Shown here: positions 41,132-49,713 of the stretch, piece after piece | Position numbering within the stretch: position 1 is the first letter of the stretch | Layout: each line of letters begins with the position of its first letter | Assembly (NCBI GenBank): GCA_963722555.1 | Contig: CAVRNQ010000007.1 | Span: forward strand, 2,480,001 to 2,544,000 | Origin: Bog-366 sp963722555 | GTDB lineage: Bacteria; Acidobacteriota; Terriglobia; UBA7540 | DNA length: 64,000 bases | Reading direction: 5' to 3' | The notes under the pieces: model-generated | Seen by the model: only the letters and a program-made list of their open reading frames with translations | Told to the model about the DNA's origin: nothing | Databases searched by the model: none | Translations under genes and position numbers: made by a program

Positions 41132-42733
41132 TCACTCAGCCGCGCGGCCTCCGCTTGCCTTCCGCTTGTAGCCGTATTCCTTTTTCAGCTTGTAGGTGAT
41201 GCTGTCCACCAGGGCCTGCCAACTGGCCTCGATGAGGTTCTCGGAAACGCCTACTGTTCCCCAGGTGTCGTGGCCGTCGCTGGATTCGATCAGCACCCGC
41301 ACCTTGGCGTCGGTGGCTCCTTTGGGGTTAAGCACGCGGACTTTATAGTCGGTCAAGCGAATGTCCCGGATGCACGGGAAGAAAGTGGTCAACGATTTCC
41401 GCAACGCCCTGTCCAAGGCGCTCACTGGGCCCACGCCTTCCGCGGCCGTGTGTTCTTCCTGGCCGTCCACGCGCAACTTGATGACGGCCTCCGAGTCGGG
41501 TTCGTTGACACCTTTCTTCTCGGTGATGAGACGAAAGCCGTCCAACTCGAAAAACTCTCTGGAACGATGCAGCAGCTTGTCGAAGAGGATTTCAAAAGAC
41601 GCTTCCGCTCCCTCATACTGGTAACCGTCGTGCTCCATTTGCTTGAGCTTTTCCACCACGACCTTGGCGTCGGGAGACGACTTATCGATTTTCAGCCCAC
41701 GCTCCGCAGCCTTGTAAAGCACGTTACTCTTTCCGGAGAGTTCTGAAACCAGGACCCGGCGCTCGTTCCCAACCACCGCGGGATCCACGTGCTCGTATGC
41801 CGAGGGCTCTTTCACCACGGCGCTCACGTGAATACCGCCTTTGTGGGCGAACGCGCTCTTGCCGACGTAGGGAAGATCCTGGCGAGGGAGCAGGTTAGCC
41901 AGCTCACTCACATAATGGGACACTTCCGTAAGGTGGGTGAGGTTTTCCTTGCCGATCGAGCGCAATCCCAGTTTCAACTCGAGATTGGGGATGATGGAGC
42001 AAAGATTAGCGTTCCCGCACCGTTCTCCATAGCCGTTGATCGTCCCTTGCACCTGCACTGCCCCTTGTTGCACGGCGACGATGGAGTTGGCCACCGCCAT
42101 TTCACAATCATTGTGAGTGTGAATCCCCAGGGGTGTCTTGACGTGTTGGGAAGCGATCTGGAAACGCTCACGAATGTCGGTGGTCAACGTGCCACCGTTG
42201 GTGTCGCATAACACGAGGGTGTCGGCTCCCGCTTCCGCCGCGGCCTGGAGCGTGGCCAGCGCATAAGTCGAGTCGGCTTTGAATCCATCGAAGAAGTGCT
42301 CGGCGTCGTAGATGACTTCCTTCCCCTTGGATTTTAGGAAGGCCACGGATTCGCGGATCAGGTCGAGGTTCTCCTTAAGCGAAATTCCCAGGGCCACTCT
42401 CACATGCAGATCCCAGGTCTTCCCGAAAATGGTCACCACCGGCGTCGCGGCTTCGACGAGCGCTTCGAGATTCCGGTCGTGGGCCGCCGTGTGGCGCGGG
42501 TGGCGGGTGCTGCCAAACGCCGCGAGCTTGGCATGCTTCAGTTTGAGTTCCTGAGCGCGGCGGAAGAACGCGGCGTCTTTCGTGTTCGAGCCTGGCCAGC
42601 CACCTTCGACGTAGTCCAATCCCAGATCGTCGAGTTTCCTAACGATGTGGAGCTTGTCTTCCACAGAGAATGAGATGGCTTCGCCTTGCGAGCCGTCGCG
42701 CAGGGTCGTATCGTAGATCTGGATCTTTTTCAT
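41132..42733 (-). CDS. cimA: (R)-citramalate synthase
   Basis: This 533-residue protein has an HMGL-like barrel with IYDTTLRDGSQGEAISFS (metal/substrate site), HTHNDCEMAVANS (metal His-x-His), GYGERCGNANL and a C-terminal LeuA-type regulatory dimer domain from about residue 400. Its length and start fit the CimA subgroup, which condenses pyruvate with acetyl-CoA and supplies 2-oxobutyrate for isoleucine without threonine deaminase. Distinguishing from isopropylmalate or homocitrate synthase relies on the SQGEAISFS motif. No leucine/isoleucine genes are adjacent. Confidence 0.9.
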   Translation of the reverse strand: MKKIQIYDTTLRDGSQGEAISFSVEDKLHIVRKLDDLGLDYVEGGWPGSNTKDAAFFRRAQELKLKHAKLAAFGSTRHPRHTAAHDRNLEALVEAATPVVTIFGKTWDLHVRVALGISLKENLDLIRESVAFLKSKGKEVIYDAEHFFDGFKADSTYALATLQAAAEAGADTLVLCDTNGGTLTTDIRERFQIASQHVKTPLGIHTHNDCEMAVANSIVAVQQGAVQVQGTINGYGERCGNANLCSIIPNLELKLGLRSIGKENLTHLTEVSHYVSELANLLPRQDLPYVGKSAFAHKGGIHVSAVVKEPSAYEHVDPAVVGNERRVLVSELSGKSNVLYKAAERGLKIDKSSPDAKVVVEKLKQMEHDGYQYEGAEASFEILFDKLLHRSREFFELDGFRLITEKKGVNEPDSEAVIKLRVDGQEEHTAAEGVGPVSALDRALRKSLTTFFPCIRDIRLTDYKVRVLNPKGATDAKVRVLIESSDGHDTWGTVGVSENLIEASWQALVDSITYKLKKEYGYKRKASGGRAAE

Positions 42734-43213
42734 AGTTTTGTCTGAACCCAGAAAATCCGGATAGGTTGAGAATGACCAATCCGGCGAAAGAAGTCAATCT
42801 TCATCCCGGAACTCCGCAACCACGCATCGTGCTTGCGCACCCGGCCCAGTATCTCGTGGAGGTTCTTCCCGACAGGGGGGCCACCCAAAACGCACGTCAC
42901 GCGAGCCGTGCCCGGCTTCAGAGGCTGCATATCTCGTTAAATGAAAAGTATCGGGGCTGGTACCAAAGTACTGGTACCGGGGTGACCTTGGTTACGGGCG
43001 GCGCTTTGTGTAGATTGCAGGTAACGTCGCCTTTCACCTGAGGTTACGGGTAAGGCGCGGGAAGTCTGCTGGGCCCTGCAAGCAGCCCCGGCAGGAAGCA
43101 TTCCTGCCCTGCAAAAGAGTCCGGCTGACCAACTGCGTCTTGTGCTGCGTCCGTGCTTGCGGGGTGAGTGGAAACAAGGTAAGCTTAGACTCGGGCTGTA
43201 CCAGGGAGTCATC
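42734..43213. other. Intergenic region with tandem CTGGTACC sites
   Basis: About 480 bp without a convincing gene between the divergent cimA and PilZ genes. CTGGTACC occurs twice, at 42957-42964 and 42971-42978, a 14-bp step, each containing the palindrome GGTACC, followed by GGTGACC and GGTTACG. This could be a tandem operator. The putative promoter of cimA would be near TTGACT on the minus strand around 42790, with a weak -10. Confidence 0.35.
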
Positions 43214-43573
43214 GTGAGTATGCCTCAACGTCGCGCCAGCAAGCGAATTCCAATGAAGCTGCCGGTTGAGATCCGGTGGAAAAGCCGTGCCGGGACTGAC
43301 CGGCAGGTATTGGGTAAGACCGGCGACATAAGCGGCACGGGATTGTTCATCGAAGTGGCAGTGCGCCCGCGGCGGGAGACACCGGTAAGGATCAAGGTGC
43401 TGTTGCCGCGCCAAGGGAAGCAGGCTCCGCTGGAGCTGTGGTGCCAGGGACGGGTGGTTCGATGGAACCAGCGGGGACGCAATCAAGGTTTGGCCGCTGT
43501 CATTGATGAGTATGAACTGCGCCCGGCGCGACGGAGTGGGCCCGCATCAAAGCTCCCGCCCAAGGGCAACTGA
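43214..43573 (+). CDS. PilZ domain protein
   Basis: The start is GTG 43214 with AGGGAG 5 bp upstream (or ATG 43220); about 119 residues. It has the PilZ c-di-GMP binding signature R-x3-R near QRRASKRIPMKLPVEIRW and D/N-x-S-x2-G in GDISGTGLFIEV, followed by VRIKVLLPRQ and GRVVRWNQRGRNQGLAAVI. It binds c-di-GMP alone or acts as a partner of another protein. An atypical LuxR regulator follows about 130 bp downstream. Confidence 0.85.
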   Translation: MSMPQRRASKRIPMKLPVEIRWKSRAGTDRQVLGKTGDISGTGLFIEVAVRPRRETPVRIKVLLPRQGKQAPLELWCQGRVVRWNQRGRNQGLAAVIDEYELRPARRSGPASKLPPKGN

Positions 43574-43701
43574 TCGTTCCTGCCCGCCGGCCAGAGGATT
43601 CTTGCCGAAGACTCCCCCTGCAAGCTGCGGTCGCCACGAGGCGGCGCGAAAGTTTGACCCGGCGCCAGTCTCGAACTGAGCGGCTGCTGCGGGGATGAAG
43701 G

Positions 43702-44397
43702 ATGCAAACCGCCCGCCCTTCGAAAAACCGAATTCGCGTGCTGGTGGCTGACCGGGAAGGCGTTTTCAGGCTCGGCCTCAAGAAGCTTTTCGCCGTGGAG
43801 GATGACCTGCGCGTGGTTGCCGAAGCCGACGCCGCCGCGCAGCTTCTGGCCCGGACGGAGTCCTTCCGGCCGGACGTGATCTTTGTGCAGGAAGAAATCC
43901 TGGCAGGCTCCACCCTCAACCTGATCGCCGAGGTGCATCGGTTGGCGCCGCGCAGCAAAGTGGTGGTCACTTCCTCCGCGTCGTCTGAAGACACCGCTAT
44001 GCAGCAAGTCCGCAGCGGCGCGGCTGGCGTCATCTTCAAAACCGTGGAGCCTCAGCTCTTCCTCAAATGCGCCCGCCGGGTGAGCCGGGGTGAGACCTGG
44101 GTTTCCAATCGGCACGTGTCCCAGATGGCCAAGCTCCTGACGGCGCATCCTGAGAAACCCCGCCGTCCTGTTGAGACTCTGACGCGCCGGGAGAAGACCA
44201 TCATCAGCTACTTAATGCTGGGCTGGCGCAACCGCGAGATCGGCACACACCTCACAATTTCCGAGCAAACCGTAAAGAACCATCTCCGCACGGTCTACGA
44301 CAAGGTGGGAGTTTCGGATCGCCTGGAGCTCGTCCTCTATGCCATTCACCAGCGACTGGAGTTGCCTGCCATCGAGGCCGACCCTGCCCATCCCTAA
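43702..44397 (+). CDS. LuxR-type regulator with pseudo-receiver domain (no phospho-acceptor Asp)
   Basis: This 231-residue protein has the NarL domain order, a receiver-like fold (IRVLVADREGVFRLGLKKLFA) and a C-terminal helix-turn-helix (LTRREKTIISYLMLGWRNREIGTHLTISEQTVKNHLR). In the receiver, the acidic pocket is partly kept (AD), but the position of the phospho-acceptor aspartate reads Gln63 (RPDVIFVQEE where active regulators have a D), while the Lys in GVIFKTVE is present. It is therefore probably not phosphorylated and may respond to ligand binding, dimerisation or another protein. It is convergent with the next gene at two bases distance. Confidence 0.8.
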   Translation: MQTARPSKNRIRVLVADREGVFRLGLKKLFAVEDDLRVVAEADAAAQLLARTESFRPDVIFVQEEILAGSTLNLIAEVHRLAPRSKVVVTSSASSEDTAMQQVRSGAAGVIFKTVEPQLFLKCARRVSRGETWVSNRHVSQMAKLLTAHPEKPRRPVETLTRREKTIISYLMLGWRNREIGTHLTISEQTVKNHLRTVYDKVGVSDRLELVLYAIHQRLELPAIEADPAHP

Positions 44398-44398
44398 T

Positions 44399-44986
44399 TT
44401 ATTTCTTTTCAAACGGATGGCTTGCAGCAAAGAGGCCGAACTGGTCGTCGGTGGTGGCGCCGGCTCGCGCCTGGGCGGCCCGTTGTGACATGCGCTTCAC
44501 CACTCCACCCGAAATCACGCCCAATACTTCCAGGCCTGTGAGGGCGGTACGGGGGATGAAGATCTTGAGGTTGTTCGAGTAGACATCCGGCGGCCTCACC
44601 AGGTAGCCCAACGGGTCAATCTCCAGGAGGTTGTTGGGAAGGATAGCCTCCAGGACTTCGGTGTCCTTGAAGGTCATTCGTACCCAAAGTCCGGCCAGCC
44701 GCGGGCGGCTCTGGAAGATCTTACGTTCCGCCCGTTGCGGATTCCCTTCAAAGTCCCGCACGAAGAAAATACCTTTGATTTCATCCAGGGGGAGGTGGGT
44801 CAGCCGGCCTTCGCGGTCCAGCACCTCGATCTCCCGTTCGAGATAGCGGGCGGGGTCGAGAAAGCCCTTGACGAGTCCTTTATCGAGCTTTCGAATGACT
44901 ACACGCTTACGGGTTGAGGTCGGGCCGTTTTTCACGAGAGTATTTTTCCATAATAGTTCGATATTCTCGAAATGGCGCTTGGCCAC
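44399..44986 (-). CDS. Conserved hypothetical protein, DUF6982-like
   Basis: The 195-residue protein starts at GTG 44986. The middle (KRVVIRKLDKGLVKGFLDPARYLEREIEVLDREGRLTHLPLDEIKGIFFVRDF) resembles small soluble domains fused to response regulators in acidobacteria, and I recall a related DUF. A repeating strand pattern in the second half (LWVRMTFKDTEVLEAILPNNLLEI) suggests a small beta-barrel. A strong promoter on the minus strand ends 18 bp upstream, leaving a leader of only about 10 nt and no ribosome-binding site, so translation may be nearly leaderless. Function unknown. Confidence 0.6.
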   Translation of the reverse strand: MAKRHFENIELLWKNTLVKNGPTSTRKRVVIRKLDKGLVKGFLDPARYLEREIEVLDREGRLTHLPLDEIKGIFFVRDFEGNPQRAERKIFQSRPRLAGLWVRMTFKDTEVLEAILPNNLLEIDPLGYLVRPPDVYSNNLKIFIPRTALTGLEVLGVISGGVVKRMSQRAAQARAGATTDDQFGLFAASHPFEKK

Positions 44987-45003
44987 AGAAAATAGCTTGT
45001 GCT

Positions 45004-45031
45004 AGTATAAGGGCCGCGTTGGGCCTGTCAA
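45004..45031 (-). promoter_or_regulatory. Strong sigma-70 promoter, minus strand
   Basis: On the minus strand, TTGACA (complement of 45026-45031), a 16-bp spacer and TATACT (complement of 45004-45009) form a near-consensus promoter. The expected transcript start, about 44997, is roughly 10 bases before the GTG start at 44986. Confidence 0.7.
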
Positions 45032-45191
45032 GTATTTCGGCAAAGAGCCGGAGCGCCATTCTTGAAAGAAGCTCCTAATTGCTTGAAAAATAACGCCTTG
45101 GATTGCGAGCGGGGAGGACTCTGCACGCCCCGCACCCGATCAGGGAGGATTGTCCCTTTTTGTCCGACCACCCTCGAGCGACACTGAATCG

Positions 45192-46226
45192 ATGGTTCGT
45201 TCCAAAGTGAGCAGCATGCCGAGTCGTCACCACGTCCACCCAAGGCCCGCCGGGACGAATCCAGGTTACCTGCCCCCGCCTGCTGCGAAATCTCCCGGAG
45301 CGATCCCTCCTCCCTCGCCCACCGCATCCGCGGGGCCGGCAACCGGGGAGGAAGTGCGGCTCTTCCTCGATTTCGCTCGCGTCGAAAAAGGGTTGGCGGC
45401 CAACAGCGTGGCGAGCTATCGTCGCAACCTCACGGGATTCGCCGCTTTCCTCCACCGCCAGGGCAAGAGCTTCTCGGAAGTCGGACGCCACGACATTCGC
45501 AGCTTCCTCGCCGAGCTTTACCGCCGCGGTCTGGGCGCCCGCTCGGTGGCCAGGCACCTGGTTTCGTTGCGAAATCTGTTTCGATTCCTGGTGCGCGAGG
45601 GCCGTCTGGCGAGCGACCCGACGGAGGAAGTGGAAGCCCCCAGGCTCGGCCAGTCGCTGCCCAAATACCTCTCGGCGGGTGAGGTTGACCAACTGCTTAC
45701 CCAACCCGACGTCTCCACGCTCCTGGGTCTGCGCGACCAAGCCCTGCTCGAGTTGCTCTACGCTACCGGGATGCGGGTTTCCGAACTCGTACACGTGCGC
45801 GCCGGCGATTTCGATCTCAGCCTGGGTATCGTGCGCTGCCTGGGAAAGGGAAACAAGGAGCGCCTGATCCCGGTGGGTAAGTCCGCGCTGCGCGCCGTGG
45901 AGGCTTATCTTCGTGGGGGCCGCGCGCCGCTGGCGGGGAAACGCAACCCCCCCTGGCTTTTCCTGAACCGGCGTGGGGGCGGGCTGTCCCGCGTGGGTTT
46001 CTGGAAGATTCTGGCGGCTTACGGCCGCCGCGCCGGCCTGGCGACGCCGCTCACGCCCCATTTGATCCGACACTCGTTTGCCACCCATCTGCTGGAGCGG
46101 GGCGCCGATTTGCGTTCCATCCAACTTATGCTCGGCCATAGCGACATTTCCACGACCCAGATTTACACGCACGTCATGAAGGAACGTTTGAAGCAGGTCT
46201 ATCAATCCCATCATCCTCGAGCCTGA
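45192..46226 (+). CDS. Tyrosine recombinase XerC/XerD-type
   Basis: The protein has about 344 residues from ATG 45192. An unusual proline-rich N-terminal extension of about 50 residues precedes the SAM-like DNA-binding domain (VRLFLDFARVEKGLAANSVASYRRNL). The catalytic residues are visible: Arg in YATGMRVSELVHVR, Lys in GKGNKERL, and HLIRHSFATHLLERGADLRSIQLMLGHSDISTTQIYTHV with His-x2-Arg, His and Tyr. XerC/D resolve chromosome dimers at dif. XerD is more likely from the SAGEVDQLL pattern, but the pair was not seen. No phage or integron genes are near. Confidence 0.85.
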   Translation: MVRSKVSSMPSRHHVHPRPAGTNPGYLPPPAAKSPGAIPPPSPTASAGPATGEEVRLFLDFARVEKGLAANSVASYRRNLTGFAAFLHRQGKSFSEVGRHDIRSFLAELYRRGLGARSVARHLVSLRNLFRFLVREGRLASDPTEEVEAPRLGQSLPKYLSAGEVDQLLTQPDVSTLLGLRDQALLELLYATGMRVSELVHVRAGDFDLSLGIVRCLGKGNKERLIPVGKSALRAVEAYLRGGRAPLAGKRNPPWLFLNRRGGGLSRVGFWKILAAYGRRAGLATPLTPHLIRHSFATHLLERGADLRSIQLMLGHSDISTTQIYTHVMKERLKQVYQSHHPRA

Positions 46227-46262
46227 ATCTGAGGCCCGGGAGAACCCTGGAAGCGGGACGCC

Positions 46263-47993
46263 ATGAGCGATTACAACTTCCTGATGGAAAGCCGGCTTTC
46301 TCCGGAACAATACGCCGTTCTCGGTCTGATCAGTCGCCTGGCAGCCGAACAGGGACTGAATCTCTATTTGGTGGGCGGCGCGGTGCGCGACCTCATCTAT
46401 GGCCAGCAGGTCGTGCACGACCTTGATTTCGCCGTGGAGGGCTCGCCGCAGAGGATTCTGCGTCTGCTCCCCTCCGCGCATTCCCTGAAACCCGCCCGCA
46501 GCCCTGCGGCCGAGCCTCCGCTCGCCGTTGAGTACCAGGTTTTTGACGAGCATTGCAGCTCCGCGGAGATGCGTTTTACCAGTGGTGTACGTGCGGAGCT
46601 CGCCATGTGCCGGGAAGAATCCTTTCCACGTCCCGGGCAGCGCCCCGAGGTCCGTCCCGCCCCGGTGTTTGAAGATCTGAAACGCCGCGATTTCTCCATC
46701 AACGCGATGGCCGTCTCCCTGCATCCGAACTCCCGCGGTTTGCTGCTCGATCCCACCAACGGCGCCGGCGATATCGAGCGGCGCGAACTGCGTGCCCTGC
46801 ATTCGCGCAGCTTTCTGGAAGACCCGGTGCGCATCTATCGCTTGCTACGGCTGGGTATGCGGCTGGATTTCAAGCCCGATGAGCGCACCCAGCGCTGGTT
46901 GGACGCGGCCCTCGAAGCCGGTGTCTGGGAGCGCCTCGAACCGGACCAGCAGGCGCGCGAGTTGGCCGCCATCCTCCATGAGGGTAATCCCGGACGCGTG
47001 CTCAAAATGCTGGCGGAGCGGAAACTCCTGCAGGGCCTTGACCAGAAGCTGGCCTCGGCACACCTCCCCTATGACCGCTTCACCCGCATCCGCAGCATTC
47101 TGCAACACGCTCCCGGCGCTGATCCCTTTCTGCTGAATTTCCATTGCCTTGTTGAAAAACTGCACGGCGAACACACTACACGTTTGGCCAAGAGGATCCT
47201 GGGAGACGCCAAGTCCATCAAGCTGACGCTCAGCTTTGATGAAGAAGCCCGAACACTCGAGCGGCTGCTGAGCGGCGCGCGAGCGAGCCTCCACAGCCAG
47301 GTTTATACCCTGCTTGCCCCGCAGCCCGAACCTCTGCTGTGGTTCCTGCTTACCCATACCGCGCGCCCCAAAGTCCAGAATCGCATCAAGAGTTATCTGT
47401 TCAAGTTCCCGCAGATTCGGGCCAGCCTGCCGCGTGGCGAATTGCAGGCCCTGGGCATAAAACCCGGGCCCGAGTTCGAACGCATCATGGGGCGAGTTTT
47501 TGCTTTGCAATTGGACGGGAAAATCAAGTCACATCAACAGCTCATGAAGGAGTTGCGGGCACTCGCAGGAATCAAAGAGCCTCCGCCTGCGCCACCGCCC
47601 CCCCCTCCCAAGAAGACCAAGGAAGTACCGCCCGCACCGCCAACCCATCCTCCCAAGAAAGGCAAGGGAGCCGCGGCTGCCCCGCCCCCCGAGGCGCCCG
47701 CCAAGGCAGCCCCCAAGGGTGCTACTCCCCAAGTCCCTGCCAAGCCCACGCCCGCGAAGATCGTTGCACAGCCGCCGGCGCCGGCCGCGAAACCGGCCAA
47801 GGCCACTGCCAAGCCCTTGCCCGCTGCCAAGCCCACGCCCGCGAAGATCGTTGCACAGCCGCCGGCGCCGGCCGCGAAACCGGCCAAAGCCATTGCCAAG
47901 CCCTTGCCCGCTGCCAAGCCCGAGCCCGCGAAGAAACCACCCGGGGCGGGAAAGGTCGCTGCAAAGCCGGCCAAAAAGCACAAGAAGCGGTGA
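46263..47993 (+). CDS. tRNA nucleotidyltransferase/poly(A) polymerase-type enzyme with repetitive Pro/Ala/Lys tail
   Basis: 576 residues. The head is a class II CCA-adding/poly(A) polymerase catalytic domain: LYLVGGAVRDLIYGQQVVHDLDFAV (G-G-x-V-R-D and the D-x-D metal motif), FEDLKRRDFSINAMAV (R-R-D) and DPTNGAGDIERRELRALHSRSFLEDPVRIYRLLRL. From about residue 440 a low-complexity tail of about 135 residues consists of PPPPPPKK, then two 29-residue tandem repeats (AKPTPAKIVAQPPAP...KPLP), and ends in AKPAKKHKKR, reminiscent of histone H1-like tails. Such tails are not a normal part of this enzyme. The gene is 36 bp after the recombinase gene. Confidence 0.82.
   Translation: MSDYNFLMESRLSPEQYAVLGLISRLAAEQGLNLYLVGGAVRDLIYGQQVVHDLDFAVEGSPQRILRLLPSAHSLKPARSPAAEPPLAVEYQVFDEHCSSAEMRFTSGVRAELAMCREESFPRPGQRPEVRPAPVFEDLKRRDFSINAMAVSLHPNSRGLLLDPTNGAGDIERRELRALHSRSFLEDPVRIYRLLRLGMRLDFKPDERTQRWLDAALEAGVWERLEPDQQARELAAILHEGNPGRVLKMLAERKLLQGLDQKLASAHLPYDRFTRIRSILQHAPGADPFLLNFHCLVEKLHGEHTTRLAKRILGDAKSIKLTLSFDEEARTLERLLSGARASLHSQVYTLLAPQPEPLLWFLLTHTARPKVQNRIKSYLFKFPQIRASLPRGELQALGIKPGPEFERIMGRVFALQLDGKIKSHQQLMKELRALAGIKEPPPAPPPPPPKKTKEVPPAPPTHPPKKGKGAAAAPPPEAPAKAAPKGATPQVPAKPTPAKIVAQPPAPAAKPAKATAKPLPAAKPTPAKIVAQPPAPAAKPAKAIAKPLPAAKPEPAKKPPGAGKVAAKPAKKHKKR
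47741..47914 (+). repeat. Two tandem 87-bp coding repeats in the tail of the tRNA nucleotidyltransferase
   Basis: The 87-bp unit beginning CAAGCCCACGCCCGCGAAG (47741) is repeated at 47828 with few changes (ACTGCC versus ATTGCC). In frame it gives two 29-residue units, AKPTPAKIVAQPPAP..., so copy number can change without a frameshift. Confidence 0.85.
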
Positions 47994-48115
47994 CGAGGGG
48001 AGGTCAATCCCGCGCCCGAGGGAATCCACGGCCAGAGCGCTTGCCCTGAGCCATGCGCAGGGATGGCCGCGCTACGGCCCGTGCGGCGCGCACCCACCCT
48101 TCTCTGCCGCAGTCC

Positions 48116-48967
48116 TCACGCGCCCCGGCGGATAATCGGCTTCAGGTCGTGGGGCAAAGGCGTGAACATGTTCCGCGCGGTCAGCCCGCACTCCTTCGCC
48201 ATTTGAATGCCATACTCCACCCTGCCGACATCTTCGCCGTGGGTATTCGAGCCGAACGAGAATTTAATCCCGGCAGCCTGGGCTTTCAGGATGAATTTCT
48301 TGCTGGGGATTTTGTAGAGACCGCTGATTTCGATCGCGATGGTGTGCCGGCGGGCGGTTTCGATCACCTTTTCCATGCGTTCCTCAGTCCAGAGCGTGCC
48401 GTAGTCGTGCACAATGTCATCGGGAAGGAACGTCGCGTTGGCCAGGATGTCGATGGGTTCCACGTCCATGACTTGAAGATTGAAGGCTACGTAGCGCTCC
48501 ATGAAATCCTGCGCATCGGTGATGACGGCGGCGGGGGTCCAGAGTTCGACCAGCCGGCCGTCTTTCTCGGGGAAGATGAGCGCGTCGGAAAGCACGTAGT
48601 CCAATTGGGCGATCATCTCTTTCGAGAACATCTTCGACCAGGTAAGTCCACCACCTTGCATGCCGCGGTACACGGGCTTGCCCGCCCACCGCGCCAGGTA
48701 CCGACGCATATCCTCGTCCGTCTTCATGCCTTCGCCGACTCCACCATGCTCCGCGACGCCGACTTTGACTCCGCGCTGGCGCGCCAACTGCAAGACGTGC
48801 TCGATGGTCGTGCCCCCCTCCACATGCACGTGAAAATCGACCAGGGGAAAGTCGAGGCCCGTGGGTGCGGCCGGCGGCTCCTGCCCGAACAGACGCGTGT
48901 ACGCCAAAGTGGAGACAGCGCCGGTGATTCCGAGGAAGGTGCGCCTTGAGATCGATTGGGTTGGCAT
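48116..48967 (-). CDS. Tat-exported PHP-domain hydrolase
   Basis: ATG 48967 is preceded by GGAGG about 8 bp upstream; about 284 residues. The N-terminus has a twin-arginine motif (SISRRTFLGITGAVSTLA). The mature part is a PHP fold: LVDFHVHVEGG (metal H-x-H), VAEHGG, and later IEISGLYKIP and FSFGSNTHGEDVGRVEYG, with His and Asp metal ligands. PHP proteins are phosphoesterases or histidinol phosphatases; Tat export suggests that a folded, metal-loaded enzyme is sent to the periplasm. Substrate unknown. No neighbours in the same direction. Confidence 0.75.
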   Translation of the reverse strand: MPTQSISRRTFLGITGAVSTLAYTRLFGQEPPAAPTGLDFPLVDFHVHVEGGTTIEHVLQLARQRGVKVGVAEHGGVGEGMKTDEDMRRYLARWAGKPVYRGMQGGGLTWSKMFSKEMIAQLDYVLSDALIFPEKDGRLVELWTPAAVITDAQDFMERYVAFNLQVMDVEPIDILANATFLPDDIVHDYGTLWTEERMEKVIETARRHTIAIEISGLYKIPSKKFILKAQAAGIKFSFGSNTHGEDVGRVEYGIQMAKECGLTARNMFTPLPHDLKPIIRRGA

Positions 48968-49713
48968 CAACGTGGCCTCCGGAAAGTGATGGGACCGCGC
49001 ATGCTACCACGACTCTTCAGACGTGCCTGCGATTTCTTTGCATGCGTCCCTAAACTGGTTCATGTTCCCACCGAACTTCGCCGATAACCGATGCGGGGAA
49101 GTGTGTCACGGGCGCAGGTGGAATCGGGTCGGACGCCACCTCGCAGCAACGAGCTCTTCGAAAACTGCGTGGAAGAGTTGAAAGAGTCGAAGAGTTCAAA
49201 AGTCGAATAGTTGGCGGTTCGACTTCTTCGACTCTCGGAATGCTTCGCCTTTTCGACTGCCATCTGTCCCGCCTGGCGGGCTCCTCCTTTTGGGAGAACC
49301 AGCCCTCTCCCGTGGGGAGAGGGTGTCCCGATGCATCGGGACGGGTGAGGGGTCACGTCACCCGTCAATCGTCACGGTCTGTATCGCGGGCCCCGCAGCC
49401 TGAGATGTTCTCATCGTCTCCTGCCATCCTGTCGATAACGATAAGGGGTAGTGTGGGCCGCGCGGCAGGCAGGCCCTAATCCATTGATAACGGGGCGCAG
49501 GGGTTGAGTCCTTGGGATTCTACACGAGTGAAAGGGGAATGAGGGGCGCGGTAAATCCACTGAGGCGTGCTTGCCCAGGCTGGCTAGGATATTTGCAGGC
49601 GGTGGGAACATGCTGAGGCTTGGCTGGGCAAAGCGGGAAGAGACTCCGCGCCGAGGTTCGAAAAAGAGGCTTGCAAGCCCGCTGAGCAGAGCTGCAGTTG
49701 GGTGCAGGCGGGT
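48968..49713. other. Intergenic stretch with a dispersed repeat before the IS1380 gene
   Basis: About 745 bp without a convincing gene. Positions 49237-49362 (TGTCCCGCCTGGCGGGC, then CCTCCTTTTGGGAGAA, then CCCTCTCCCGTGGGGAGAGG) recur in the same orientation at 51328-51480 on the other side of the transposase gene. This may be a dispersed repeat rather than the IS end. No terminal inverted repeat of the IS could be fixed. Confidence 0.5.
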
